From Gnetum montanum (taxonomy: Eukaryota > Streptophyta > Gnetopsida > Gnetales > Gnetaceae): a stretch of 64,000 bases of DNA. Shown piece after piece: positions 33,804-46,729 of the stretch; the first letter of the stretch is position 1, and each line of letters opens with the position of its first letter. The DNA lies in assembly GCA_015680685.1 (NCBI GenBank), contig MNCI01023742.1, positions 850,697-914,696 of the forward strand, read 5' to 3'. The position numbers and the translations under genes are program-made. The notes under the pieces are model-generated. The model saw only the letters and a program-made list of their open reading frames with translations. It searched no databases and was not told the origin of the DNA.

Positions 33804-35560
33804 TTAAAGGTGTCTGTTGATTTCCATAAAGTGCTTAGCCTGATAAAGAAATTGTTGTTTCTTTCTATGGTCCAGTTCTTGTGGCATCTCTTGACTAAGA
33901 AGATAAGTGAAAATGCCATCATACCATTTTGGTTTTGTAGGCATTTGGTCATTTATTGCACTAACAAAAAGAAGTTCATAAGGAAATTGGTCAGAGAGTA
34001 GGCTCTCCTCTTCTTTATTATCCCACAATAACCAAGAGAGATGGTTAATGACCACATTCTCAATCCCCTTTTGATCTACCATTGTAAGATCAAATTCCTG
34101 CAAGATCACCAGCCACCGTATGACATAGGGGCTCATCATTGGTTTGTTCATGAGGAAGCAGATGGCACTGTGATTAGTATGCATAAACACTTTATATCCA
34201 AGTACATAGTGCCTGAACTTTTTTAGAGCATACACCACCACCATCAGTTCTTTCTCTATGGTGGTGTAATTCAATTGTACATACACAATGTTTCGACTTG
34301 TGCAGTGGATGTAATATGAATGTTTCTTATTATCCAATAGAGTAAGCATAGCTCCAAAAGGCATAATTAGATGCATCTATCATTATATAAAATGGTCTAG
34401 ACCAGTTAGGTGCTCATAGAATTGGAGTCTTTACAAGCTTCTACTTAAGTCTCTAGAATGTATTTTTGCATTCTTTAGTCCAAATGAAGGAAGCATCTTT
34501 CTTCGTTAGCTCGACCAATAGTTTTGCAATCTTAGAGAAATTCTCTATAAATCACTGGTAGTAGCCATTGTGTCAAAGGAATGATCAAACATCTTTGACC
34601 ATTTTTGGTTGGCAAGTGATTCTTTGGATGACCCTTATCTTTTTGGGGTATGCCTCAATCCCTTCTTACAAAATTCTGTGCCCCAATACAATGCCTTCCT
34701 AGACCATGAATGGCTCTTTTATCAATTGAGCTGCAAGTTTGTTTCCACACATCTTTTGAGTACTTGCTCAAGGTGGTCCAAAGCTTGCTCAAATGTAGTT
34801 CCATAAGTGGAGAAGTCATCCATAAGGACTTCCACTCCGCTACCTATTTGCTATTGAAAGATGCTTAAGACTAGACATTGGAAAGTGGTAAGAGCATTTC
34901 ATAGACTAAAAGGCATCTTGTGATATGCAAAGATCCCCTAGAGACTCATGAATGTTATTTTGGCCTAGTTTTCTAGTGTAATCTGGATTTGGTTATAGCC
35001 ACTATAACCATCTAGAAAATTGTAATAGCAATGCCCAAATATGGTGTTGAACATATGATCAAAAAATAGCAACATAAAATGATCTTTGAATGTTGCCATG
35101 TTTAACAAGCTGAAGTCAATACAAACCTACCAATTGCCACCTCTCTTTGCCACTTTCATGAGTAGATTGACCCACTCATTATCTATAATGGGGTAGATCA
35201 ACCTTGGCTTAAGGAGTTGCTCAATCTCCTCTTTGACGATTTGCTTCAATTTTGGATTCAACCATCATTGTGGTTGCCTCCTTGGCTTCATTAGCAAATT
35301 CGTGTAAATGTGATGGTGGCATATCCATGGATATGACTAAGCAAAGGCTATTGATCATCTATTGATCACTTTCAATAGTTTTTCTTTCTACTTGGAAGCA
35401 AGTTTGGCATTAAATATGATTGACTTGTCATTTTTCAAGAAAGCATATTCTAGGCCAGTAGGTGGAATTTTCAATTCTAGGCACTTTTAATTGAAATTCT
35501 CAAGGATCTCCAACTCTCCCTAATTGGTATCATCATTTTCATTATTAGAGAGTTGGTGAT
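33804..35560 (-). pseudogene. Element D reverse transcriptase and RNase H
   Basis: RT is degenerate but keeps VEVLMDDFSTYG (about 34799-34840), the MDD catalytic box in the Athila/Tat-type context. RNase H follows, with FGAMLTLLDNKKHSYYI, NYTTIEKELMVVVYALKKF, HTNHSAICFLMNKP and ENVVINHLSWL (33804-34376). The usual HTDHSA and VADHLSR Asp residues are both Asn here. Frameshifts separate RT from RNase H. Confidence 0.83.
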
Positions 35561-35762
35561 GAACTTGCTCTAGTTCATCCATGCCTACAACATAAGCACA
35601 TGTTAGGCTCTTAGTAGGTTCCATGCACATTGTGCTATTGTTAGAATCAATAGTTAGCCATTCGGTACCCTCTTGTTTTGTAGCTACTACATATAGACAC
35701 TTTTGAATATTTACATCATGTGCACACTGCTTGCATGCAAAAATAGATGCTCATTTCATGAA

Positions 35763-38712
35763 TCAAAGTTTATGCACATAATTACACCCTATGTCGCTAT
35801 ATGAGATGCATGGAACTCGTCTCTTCTGGATCTTTCCAAATGCATTTTCCTTAGATATCTCTAAGGAAAGATCTCTAATGTCCATTCTTACATCAACAGT
35901 GCTTTGCCATGCTCTTCCCATAATGATTAAAAAGTCCCCCTTATAATTTTCAACCTTGATTACTAGGAAATCGATAGGAAAAGACCACCCATAGATAGTG
36001 GTCATAATGTCTTCAATCAGTCACAATGGAATAGTGATGGACTGATTTTCCAATTCCAATATGATATTACTCTTTTTGAGAGGTGGCAAGTTCTGGGTAG
36101 TATACATCTCATGAGAAATCAAGTTTACATCGAAACTTGAATGAAGAAGAGCTTTTCATGGTTCATTCCTAGAAATCTTTAAATAGATAAGAGGACTTCC
36201 AAGATTAGCTAATTTCTTGGGAAGGTTGCTAGCCTAGATCTAATCAAATACAACATGAGTGAGCATAACAGTATGGATTTTAGGTGGCATTTTGTTTGAA
36301 GGGAACTTGATGGAATGGTTTGTAGAGGATGAGGTAGGAGTAGGGTGACTAACTGCCTGAGTCTGTGAGGGCTTAGTAGGGTTGTTGGTTCAAAAAAATG
36401 GTCTTTTACGAGCATGAGGTTCCAAGCCCCTCAGTTGATGAACCAATTTTAGATTGACGGACCTAGTAGCATTACGTTGCTATGACTAGGCTTGAAACTC
36501 ACCTTGCATGGATGGAGCAGGTGGCAGTTGTGTTTAGGATGGAGGAATAGGTGCAAGAACACGAGAAAAATAAGGATAAAATATGGTATCTATCCTAAAA
36601 TGTGGAGAATGAGCTCTGTAGTATTCAGGAGGGTAGCAGTGATGTTTGAAAGGAGAAACATGATTAGAAGAGTCACGTGGAGATAGGGGTTGCTAAACGT
36701 AATACCCATATGAATCTAATTTCCTGTAAGGGTATTGTTGCCTTGGTGGTGGCATCCCCCACAACTGTGATTGGTGCCACTATTGATATTACTTGTACGG
36801 TTGTGGTGGAGTTCTGCTTAGATAATATTATTATTGCTGATGGAATTGTCTTAGATTCCCTTGAGGATAAGTCAATCTTCTAGGTTTTTGTCTTTTTGCT
36901 AGTCATGGATTTAGAGCATACACCTGAGACTCCTATAAGTGTGACATGATGGGGAAAAATCCTTTAAAATTTTTATATTGGTAGATCTCACACCCACCAT
37001 CATCATCTAATTTAGTGTCCATAATTTTCTCTATTACAGCTATCTTGCCCTTACCCCTTTGGTAGGAAAATTTAGCTTCTTTTCACCTTCTATGGTCATG
37101 ATCACTACTCTACTCTCTTGATTCTTCAATGATTTTTAGAGCAATTTGGAATTTCTCATCGAATGAATCCCATATTTTATTTACCTTGGCCAAAATTTTA
37201 GATAGATTTTTGAATCAGTAAGGTCCTTCTGTTCACTACCTCATCAAGTGGTGAGTCTTTCTCACTATCACAAAATCGAACCTTACTCTTTCTGATGGTA
37301 GGATATTTGTTGTATTCTTCAACACATTCCCATTTTCTTAACTCTCCTTCTTCTTTTTCTACCTACTCAATTAGCCTTTAAGTCTGATGGGCTCTAAGTT
37401 TTGATAGTCTCCCTTGGGCATAGACCCCAAGAGTTCTCGTTTTCAATCTAAGTCCATCTATGATATGATGAAGTTATTCCCATTGAGAATAACCATGGCT
37501 AGGGCATTAATGTATGAGAGAATAGCATCTACCCATGGTGGTGTCCAAGGGTTCATGGTTTCCTTACTTTCATCCTTGGATCTGCCTTCTCAAATTAGAT
37601 ACTTTGGAGTATATCTGATACTTATCATTAAATAACTATAACATTGTAGTCTACCCATGGATGGATTCTGGCTCCAAGGACTAGTATAAGCTTTCTACTT
37701 CCTTGATGAGTCTCTTGAAAAATAGCTTTAATTTTTGCCAATCATTTTTAATATTTTTAGCATCGTGAAAAGCTTGAAGATGTGTTTATGGATTAGAGTT
37801 ATATCCCCCCTCAAGTTTGAGAATGTTGTTCATATCAAGTCATCTAATCTAACTATCTCTCACATGCTTGGTTGGAATTTTTATGACCTCTACAATATTT
37901 AGCATGCTTCAAGTTGCTAGAAAAGGCTCATCATCATCATTATTTCAATGACATCAATGATGTCCTCTACTACCCCTTTGTTCATGGTGGACTTGGTGAT
38001 CATCATTGTTATCCCAGTATTCTCCTTCATCACGATTATTCTTTCTGCAGTGTTTGTCAAAACTAGAAGAGGAAGAAAAAGATGCATATGAAAAGGATGA
38101 AGAGGAAGGAGAACTGCCACCACCATGGTATCTACCAACTCCTCAACGTTTGTCATGGACACATTCATTAGTTTTCTTTTTATCTTGATGCTTGTTTGAG
38201 CCCCTACCTTGACTTCCATTTTTATCTAAACCTAAATTGTTGATAGTGGATTGCAGATTTAGGGATACATCTCCATCACTAATAGCAATGGGTGGAGAAT
38301 CTTCATGTTAAGAACCCCTTGATGGAGGGTCCTCATTATCATTGTGGTTAAGTAGGAACAAGGGATTGGTGAACTATTTCTCCTTCATAATCTCATGATG
38401 CTTCTCTTAGTGTTCATCTCTCCAATGTTGTGTTTTAGTGGGACACTAGTCCTGGTAGTTATAATCATGCACAACATCCTCCTCTTGAAGATCTTGGATG
38501 TCCAACCTTCTAAGAGTTTGAAGTAGCCTTCAAGGCATAGATTGATTGGAAGTGATTACAATGTTGCCTTCCATATATCACCATCACAGTTGTTCATCCT
38601 GAGACAGGATGAATGTGAAGTTAGGCACATACTCATCTAGATGAGTATACACCACCTTACATTCTTGAGGGATCGATAGTTTAATATCATCATGCTTGTG
38701 AGAAGAAGACAT
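35763..38712 (-). pseudogene. Element D gag-protease
   Basis: Starts MSSSHKHD at 38712. The gag core (about 37330-37880) has MNNILKLEGGYNSNP and YAQGRLSKLRAHQT. The knuckle region is CEIYQYKNFKGF (36960-37000), so most ligands are gone. The protease active site reads LLHSSFDVNLIS (about 36125-36160), with Asp replaced by His and Gly by Ser. The later protease block is LIIMGRAWQSTVDV (35890-35940). Heavily interrupted by stops. Confidence 0.82.
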
Positions 38713-38866
38713 TTGGGAATACAAATAAGATATTAGTGTGCTTATGTAATTATATTTATCATGAGAATAATTTTGACCTTAAGGTTCAGCCAACAATGTT
38801 AATGATGTTTACTAAACCTAGATAGTGCATGTTTCAAACAAAAATAGTTCCTAGTAATCACACTAA

Positions 38867-39453
38867 TGATGAGTGGCGAGTACCCCTACACTCAACCATA
38901 TGAATCACTAAGCATTCATGCGCGATTTGGCTGAATTCCATGGACTCTATATCTTTTGGTACACTAGCCTCCAGGAAGTGAGCTTGCCCTAATAGTCATT
39001 CGTTATCTTCCCAATTACACTTGTGACATACAAAGGTATGGTTAAGTGTAATCGAGGCATATGCTTTTTATTATTTTATGTTTTATGTTCCTAGTGCTTT
39101 AAAATAGAGAAATGATGTAATTTAATAGCTAATTTAATTTAACTAAATAATTAATTAATCTCTAACTAATCCTAACATCTGATCCCACTTTTCATACACA
39201 TCCTGAATGCATACAACACTACTTGGCTACCAAGCATTAAGCACTACTAGGATTACCAAGTATTGTATGTCATGCTAGAAGTGGTCGTACTTATGTGGTT
39301 AATCTATTTATCTTAATTACTTAATTAATTAATTCAAGTATTTTTTAGCTTAATTAATTACATAATTAATGAAAATAGTAAATGTAGAAATAAATCATTA
39401 ATCTATTCTAAGTGTTGCAAGGTTTGATCAAAAGGCTCATCTTTATTGTTGTT
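38867..39453 (-). repeat. Element D 5' LTR, first part
   Basis: Plus strand TGATGAGTGGCGAGTACCCC, matching 26520 onward. Interrupted at 39453 by element A and resumed at 47607. The adjacent 17 bases to the left are a decayed primer site (CCTAGTAATCACACTAA). Confidence 0.88.
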
Positions 39454-40119
39454 TGATGAGAGTGGTTACTCTAGCAGTTTATTCTAATTATTAGAGTGGT
39501 AGTTTTTTTAAAATTAAAGTGGTAGTTTCTCTCTAAAATTAGAGTGGTAGTTTCTCTAAAATTAGAGTGGCAGTTTCTCTAAAATTAGAGTGGTAGTTTT
39601 TCTAATTATTAGAGTAGTTGCTCCCAAGCCTATAAATATAGTGCCCAGGCGCACAATTTAGGGAGGAAGTCTTTCAAGGGAAGTTTTTAAGGAGTTAAGT
39701 TAGAGTATTTTCCAAGTGCCCACAGTAGGAGGTCTAAGTGTGGACAGATCTTTATTCAAGCATTGTGTACCTGAGCATACCTTGTGTATGGCAATAAAGA
39801 CGATCTCTTGGATTCATCCTTGCAGCACTTGAGATTTGTTTTCTTACTCATTTCCTTCATTCTATTTTCTTCTACATTTATTTTATTTTATGCACTTTAC
39901 ATTTCTATTATTAGCACACATAGTACGATCACTTCGAGCATGCGTGTAACACTTGGTAACCCAGCAACGATTAGCATTTGGTAATCCCAGTAATGTTGCA
40001 CTAGTTTAGGATGTGTACGGCAAGTGAGAATGGATACTGGTATTAGGATTAATCTAAAGCCTAACTAATTAGTAGTTAAGTTAAATTAGTCTCTTAGTTA
40101 TCTCTCTCTGTCCTCCCTT
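39454..40119 (+). repeat. Element A 5' LTR, truncated at its 3' end
   Basis: U3 holds five or so copies of a 22-23-bp repeat (CTAAAATTAGAGTGGTAGTTT type). TATAAATA lies near 39630-39640 and AATAAA near 39793-39800. It stops at CCTCCCTT, where the 3' LTR continues for a further 220-odd bases (from about 47380). Confidence 0.88.
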
Positions 40120-42450
40120 ATGTCTCCTTCTTCGTACGAAACTGCCTCACCGCCTAGGTCTGAAACAGGAAACAATTAGCGGCGTAACACACATGATGTT
40201 GATCTGCTAGTCCCTCAACAAGTTCGAGTGGTATATATTCATCCTGATGAGTATATAGTAGACTTCACCTTTATCCTCCATCAAGATGAACAACTGCGTT
40301 GGCTAGACTTATAAGGTAACATAGTGTTACCTCTTGATCGTTCAGTTTCGAACATGCTTCTTCATGCTCTTACACGAATTGGCATGCCACACTCACACGT
40401 TGAATACGTTTTGCAAGACCATAACTCAAGAGAATATCATCCCACAGAGGCACAACGTCAAAGGGACTTGCAGCAAGAGAGACATCATAAGTCTTTGAAG
40501 GGTAAGTGGTCCTAAGGTGCCCCACATGTCTTAAGCAAAAATGAGGGTGGTGAACCTACCTCAGGCAGTCACCCACACAACAATGTTTCTCTCCTTGACT
40601 TTGGCCAAGGAGTTGTGTATCAGGACCTTCATTCCACTATTCATAACCTAGGTCTTGATACCCATGGGCACAAAGAGTTCAAAAAAGGGATACGAACTCA
40701 TGATAAAGATGGACATTTTGATCGCAATCATGATCAGAGCCAAGACCACAGAAGAGAAGGTAGCAGACACCGTCATGGTGATGGTTCTCCTTCTTCTTCA
40801 CCTCATCATCTCCTTCATCCTCTCCTTCAATATCTGAATATGATCATAAAGAAAAAGACCATGGGGATAAAGGTAGGCAAAGTGGAAGTCATATATGAAA
40901 CAGCCAGGAAAGAGGATGAGGGCACTTTAGAGAGTCACGACATAGAAGAAGGAAGAGTAGGGAACAACATAGGTATCATAGATGCCATGGATGAGATGAT
41001 CATGATGAACCCCTACTCACTACTCGAAGTATGTTAGACATAATTGAGGCTATTAGAATTTCAAAAAGGCACCAAAAAGTTAGGAGGATCAAGAAATTAG
41101 ATATGAACAATATCCCACGATTTGAAGGGGGATACAATGCTGATCCTCAAAATCACTTACAAGCATTCCATGATGCATGTGCCTTACAAAAGATAGAGAA
41201 CGAATGGAAAAAACTTAAGTTGTTTCCACAGAAACTAGTTAAAGAAGCGGAAAGCTGGTACCGGTCTTTAGAATCGGAATCCATTTGTAGGTGGAGTACT
41301 ATGTTAGAACTACTTAATGACAAGTACCAAATGTACTCCTGAGTGTCTAGAAGGTAAATCCAAGGCTGGAAACAAGGAGGACATGAACCCTTGGATGTTG
41401 CCATGGGCTGATATTATACACCGTTACATCGTTGTCCTGGCCATGGTTATTCGTAAAGGGATCAATTGCGCCATCTCGTGGATGGGCTTATGCATGAAAC
41501 GAAAAGAACCCTTGGGACTTATGCCCAAGGGAGACTATCTGAGCTTAGGTCCCATCAAATTCAAAGACTACTAGAGCAAGTTGCTAAGGAAGAAGATGAG
41601 CTATGAAAAAAAGAAAGTGTAGAAGAGTATAACTAAGATCCTTCCCTCTAGAAGAGAGGGGAGTAAGATTTTGTGAGGATGAAGAAGAGTCACCACTTTA
41701 AGAGATGGTAAATAGGAAAGCTTTGCCTATCCAAAAGATGACATCAGAAGTTTCAGCAAAGGTAGACCAAATGTGGGATTCCCTAGATAATAGATTTCAA
41801 ATCATTCTTAAAATAGTAGAGGAGTCTAAAGAGCAATGTAGTGATCACGAAAAAAGAAAAATGAGAGAAGCTGAACATGCATGTAGCAAGGGTAAGGGCA
41901 AAGTTGCCATCATTGAAGAGGTTGTGAATTTGGAAACAGACAATGATAGTGGATGTGAGATATGTCAATATGACCATCCTAAGGGATGTTGCTCTATAAT
42001 CTCATATTTGTAGGAGTCTGAGGTGTATGCAATCAACCTACGATTAAACAAAAGGCAAACACCTCAAAGGTTACCTTATCCTCAAGGTAACCTAAGGCAG
42101 TTCCACCAATCCTTAACATATTATCCCAATGGAACTCCACCACAATTGATTGAGCAATATCAACAGTTGCAACACCCACAATCATGGGGAATGCCACCAC
42201 CAAGGCAATAGTATCCTTACCGGCAACCTGACCCGTATGGATATTACGTGTAGCAGCCAATCTCCCCACATGACTCTACTAGTTATGTTACTCCTCAACC
42301 TCACTACTAAGCCCGTGAATATTATGGGACTCCCTCTTCTAGAGGCGATATTCCGTAAGCATATCATCCTTCTCATCCGACCACATCTCTTCCACCAATA
42401 GCTCCACTACCACCTGCTCCCACGATGCAAGGTGAAATCCCTACCCAGCC
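40120..42450 (+). pseudogene. Element A gag
   Basis: ATG 40120 (MSPSSYETASPPRSE) is fused directly to the LTR. N-terminal region with HPDEYIVDFTFILHQDEQ; RH/Ser-rich linker (40720-41000); gag core MNNIPRFEGGYNADPQ with WYRSLESESICRWSTMLELL (41103-41340); a region matching QGRLSELRS; zinc knuckle CEICQYDHPKGCC (about 41960-41995, all ligands present); a Pro/Gln/Tyr-rich tail with QPDPYGYYV. The frame shifts at least three times and several stops occur. Confidence 0.86.
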
Positions 42451-42556
42451 GTAGCAACATAATGCCACAAGGGCTATTAACTATCAACCTACTATTGGTT
42501 CCAACAACCACACGAAGAAAATACCTTTCTTTAGAACCAACAGTCCAACCAAGTCC

Positions 42557-43192
42557 TTGCAATCACAAGTAGTTGATTCCTTAGATGCCTCAGTATCAAT
42601 CAAAACTTTGGAGCCTCCTTCAACTCAACCACTGCACTCAACACATACGGTCATGCTAACACATGCTGTCACCGATTGGATTGAAGCTAGCCACCTTCCC
42701 AGGAGATTATCTGATCCTAGGAGTCCTCTAATATACTTACAAATCATTGGAAATGTGATGTGCAAGGCTCTTTTATATTCAGGTTTCAATATCAACTTGA
42801 TTTCTCAAGAAATGTAGAAGGCCTGGAACCTGTCTCCATTAAAAAAGAGCAACATCCATTTAGAGTTGGATGACCAGTCCATCACTATGCCATTGGGATT
42901 GGTGGAAGACATTGTTACCACTATTTGTGGGTGGTCATACCCAGCTGACTTCCTAGTGATTCAAGTAATCAATGGTAGGGGGGACTTCCCAATCAGAATG
43001 GGAAGAGCATGGCTAAGCACCATTGACACACGCCTAGGAATCTGTGATCTTTCCCTAGAAATATCAAAGGAAAATACATTGGGACATATTGAGAAGAAGA
43101 AAGTTCTATGCATTGCATACAATGACACAAGGTGTAATTGTGTGCAGAGGTCATGGTTTGTGCAAAGTTTAACATTGCCTGCATGCAATTAG
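42557..43192 (+). pseudogene. Element A aspartic protease
   Basis: KALLYSGFNINLIS (42764-42805) is the retropepsin active site with Asp replaced by Tyr (codon TAT 42776-42778). It continues with DDQSITMPLGLVEDIVTTIC and RMGRAWLSTIDTRLGICDLS (42866-43080). A stop separates the two parts. Dead as a protease. Confidence 0.85.
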
Positions 43193-43456
43193 TGTGCACA
43201 AGTAATCAACATACAAAGATGCCTGTATGTAGCAGCCACATGACAGGAAGACACCTAGTGGCTGATAGATGATCAAGAAAGTAGTTCACTCATATGCATG
43301 GAACCAACTAAGGGTTTGAGTTGCGCTTACATCAATAGCATAGATGCATTAGAGCAAGTCCACCACCAACTTCCAAGTCTTAACCTTGAAAATGTCAACG
43401 GGGGGAAGTCGGAAATCCCTGAGAAATTTAAGTAGGAGCCCCTCAAGCTGAAACCA

Positions 43457-44446
43457 TTGCCCACCGATATGGAATACACATTCCTTAAAAATGGAAAATC
43501 GGTAATTATCAATGCTAAGGTTGGTCCTCAACAGAAAGAAGAACTGCTGAAGGTAATCAATAGATGGTCAAAAGCCTTTGCTTGGTCATATCTTGAATCA
43601 ACTAGAATAGATCGTAGGATATGCCAACATAGGATTTACACCAACCCCTCCATGAAGCCTCGAAGACAACCGCAAAGGTGTTTGAACCCAAAGCTGAAGC
43701 AAGTGGTCAAGGAAGAAATCGAACAGCTTCTCAAGGTTGGGTTCATATACCCTATTGCTGATAGTGAATGGGTTAGCCTCTTAGTTATTGTTCTTAAAAA
43801 GGAAGGCAAATGGATGGTGTGCATAGATTTCAGGCTACTAAATATGGCAACATTCAAAGATCACTTTCCATCACCATTTGTTGACCAAGTCTTTTACACC
43901 ATCGCAGGGCATCGCTACTACAGTTTTCTAGATGGATATAGCTGATATAATCAAATACAAATAACCCTAGAAGACAAGGACAAGACTACGTTCACCAATC
44001 CTTGGGGAACATTTGCATAAAAATAGATGTCGTTTGGCTTGTGCAATGCCCCTGCAACATTTCAATGACTAGTTCTAAGCATCTCCCAATAGCAGATATG
44101 AAATGGTGTGGAGGTCTTTATGGATGACTTCTCCACTTATGGAGCAAACTTTGATCAAGCCTTGGATTGGTTGGAGTAAGTGTTAAAAAGATGTGTAGAA
44201 ACCAATTTGAGGTTCAACTGGCAAAAAATCCATTTGATGGTCCAAGAGGTCATAGTACTAGGACACAAAATCTCACACACAAGGATAGAGGTAGACCCCA
44301 AGAAAATCAAAATTATCCAAGGAATTACCTGTCAACCAGAAACTGTCAAAGATATTCGATCATTCCTTGGACATATTGGCTACTATAGGAGATTTATTGA
44401 GAACTTTTCAAAGGTTGACCTCAACCTTGACCTTGATCTAGCATAG
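43457..44446 (+). pseudogene. Element A reverse transcriptase (Athila/Tat-like)
   Basis: Order of blocks: PTDMEYTFLKNGKSVIINA; FAWSYLES; HRIYTNPSMKPRRQPQRCLN; VKEEIEQLLKVGFIYPIADS; WMVCIDFRLLNMATFKDHFP; YYSFLDGYS; YNQIQITLEDKDKTTF; MSFGLCNAPATFQ; VEVFMDDFSTYGANFDQALD (44108-44165); ILGHKIS-like VLGHKIS; PETVKDIRSFLGHIGYYRRF. All RT catalytic Asp positions are present, but stops and a frameshift (near 43945 and 44030-44180) break it. The sequence jumps after FSKVDLN (44410) to the integrase tail. Confidence 0.9.
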
Positions 44447-44866
44447 AAACAATGGTTAGTAACCCTTAACTTGCTAGATGAAACCCAACTAGCTGCCTTG
44501 TCATCTAATGAGTTGCACAAGGCATTCAATAAACAATGTCATGACCTAAGGATTAGGAAAGTTAAATATCAATAAGGAGATAAGGTTCTCTACTGGAATC
44601 CCACACATGTGCCACAACGTACTAAATTTAAAACACTATGGGAAGGACCTTATATTATTTATGCAACTTTTCCTTCAGGGGCCATGACAATATACAAACT
44701 TGAGAGCCCAGACAAGAAACTGTTGGTTAACATACAATAAACCAAATCTTTCCATGAGCTTAGGACAACCAGTACACATGCTACCTCTCTTGGTGGACAA
44801 CCTTGCTCAGTATTTTGGATCTCCTCCTTCCAACTTAGTCGTGGGGGATATGGCCACTTATGCTAA
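44447..44866 (+). pseudogene. Element A integrase C-terminal remnant
   Basis: Reads AALSSNELHKAFNKQCHDL, GDKVLYWNPTHVPQRTKF, TLWEGPYII and SGAMTIYKLESPDK, matching the D integrase tail at 32731-32950. RNase H and most of integrase are deleted between here and the RT. The frame ends in SSFQLSRGGYGHLC at 44866, as in B-plus. Confidence 0.85.
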
Positions 44867-46716
44867 CTATTCTAGGCCCTCAGTTCTTTTTGAATTTTTG
44901 TTTTACACATTCTTTCGACTTTTCTTATTTTTGTTTACACCATCGTTCATGTTTTTACTATTTCTTTGTTTGCTTGATTTACTTTTATTCATCATCCAAT
45001 AAGTGATCATGATGGTGGATTGAATTATATCATATTGATTGCTAATGTTTGGTTTTTACCTTTGAATTATGATGCTGATATTAAGGTATGGTTCTTTTGG
45101 TAAAATAGGCAATGAGTCCACGCTGTCCACTCATCCATACAACTCTATGGTCTCCTTTGGCTTGGAACTATATAGTCCCTCTTTTTCTAAGTAAACTTTT
45201 AATGAATTGGTGGTTGGGTATTTTTCAAACCAAGGAAAGACTCAAAGGATGAAAAGGGTATGACTTCAAGGGGATTCGATGCATTTGTGCTTGCCATTCT
45301 CTTGGGTGCTTGGATGCTTTTTCTTGGGTTTTCCACCATTCTGACATTGTTCAAAAATTACGAAGCCAAGTGAATAAAAATAAGTCTTAGGATGATGTGG
45401 TTCTCATGCAAAAAAAAAAAAAAAAAAAAAAGAGAGAGTGAGAATTCAGAGCATACCCCTTAGACATAATAAAGCAATATGGGCTACAAGCACTGGTTAT
45501 GGAACTGGAAAGACATGTTACCCATGCTTAAAGGTTCCCTCTAACTAAGGCCCTTTCTCACTTCCTACTTCTCCATCTTGCTCTCCTCAGAATGGTGGTG
45601 ACTCTTTGTGGAAGCATTCTTGTTACTTCAAGTGGATGGATTGGTCAAGTGTGTTGATGTGAGGTCACTGGATGTGGTTTGTTTGAGTCTGGATTTGGGG
45701 TGAGTTCTACTCAGTTACATTAACCATAAAATACATAAGGGGTTTTACACAACCTTGTTCTTGGGATTCCATTCCATTCTCTCCTCTCCATCTTTCTTCC
45801 CATTTTCCACCTCATTGCTAATTTTATCATTAGTTCATTCTGGGTTGATGCATTTTTTTTCTTTGGTGAATTCTTGTGGGTAAGTTTTTAACTCTTGCTT
45901 CCAAATGACATTCCTAGAGCTTATAGACTCTTTGGTTTGTGGGTTTGTCAGGGCATAAAAGGCATGAGCCTGCTTTGGGGAGGATCCACTAGCATTTCTT
46001 TTTGGTGCAACTGTTAACTTCTTTCCCTTAAACATTTCCTGCAATCAATCATTTCTTGTTTCATCCCCATCCATGACATCCATTTTATTGGCGTTGTCGT
46101 TCATATTTTTTCCCATCTTTCTTGTTCCTCATATTTTTTCATTTTATAGCTACCAGAGGTTTGCTCTTAGTCATGGGGACCCTAGCACAAAATTTTCAAT
46201 TTTCTCCATTTTACTATTCACCTAACCCCTACACCTTGGGTAGTCACCTGTGATAAATCTCCAGACCATTTTCTGCCATAACCACAACTCAGCCAATGCA
46301 CTTCATATCGAGGCAAGGTATCAACTACATTATCGTTTATCTATCCTTGCTCATTTGTGACTGTGTTGTATGTGCAGATGGTGATCATACAAACAATGGA
46401 CTAGGCTTGGAGGAAGCACTCAGGATGGACTAGAACTGAAGCATTTATGAAAGGAGCAAGTTTGGTGGCGTGGCTATGGATAAACAATGGAAGGTACAAT
46501 CTTAGCATTGATGAAAACATCCTTCATTTTCTTTCTCTCTCTTTCTCTACAAGTTGCCAAATAAAGGCTTGGATGCCATTTATGTACAATTGTTCACCAC
46601 AATGGTCATGAACACTAATGTTGTAATATGCTTATTGATTCATTCACTGGGCACGTTGAGTCTATCATCCCATTCCACCATTAATTTTCAATATTTTGTA
46701 AGGAACTCGAGGATTT
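44867..46716 (+). other. Element A non-coding 3' region
   Basis: Colinear with the B-plus 3' region: the TTTTACAC-type stretch, the block CTACAAGCACTGGTTATGGA near 45484, the block GCCTGCTTTGGGGAGGATCC near 45968, and PPT-like motifs at 46171 (TCATGGGGA) and next to the LTR. A 22-base A run lies at 45410-45431. Confidence 0.7.
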
Positions 46717-46729
46717 AGTCATGGGGGTA
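46717..46729 (+). promoter_or_regulatory. 3' polypurine tract of element A
   Basis: AGTCATGGGGGTA directly before the 3' LTR. Confidence 0.8.

Noticed and set aside
44700-45002. 100-codon plus-strand frame
   Set aside because: It is out of frame with the integrase tail and runs into the non-coding TTTTACA region; a shadow.
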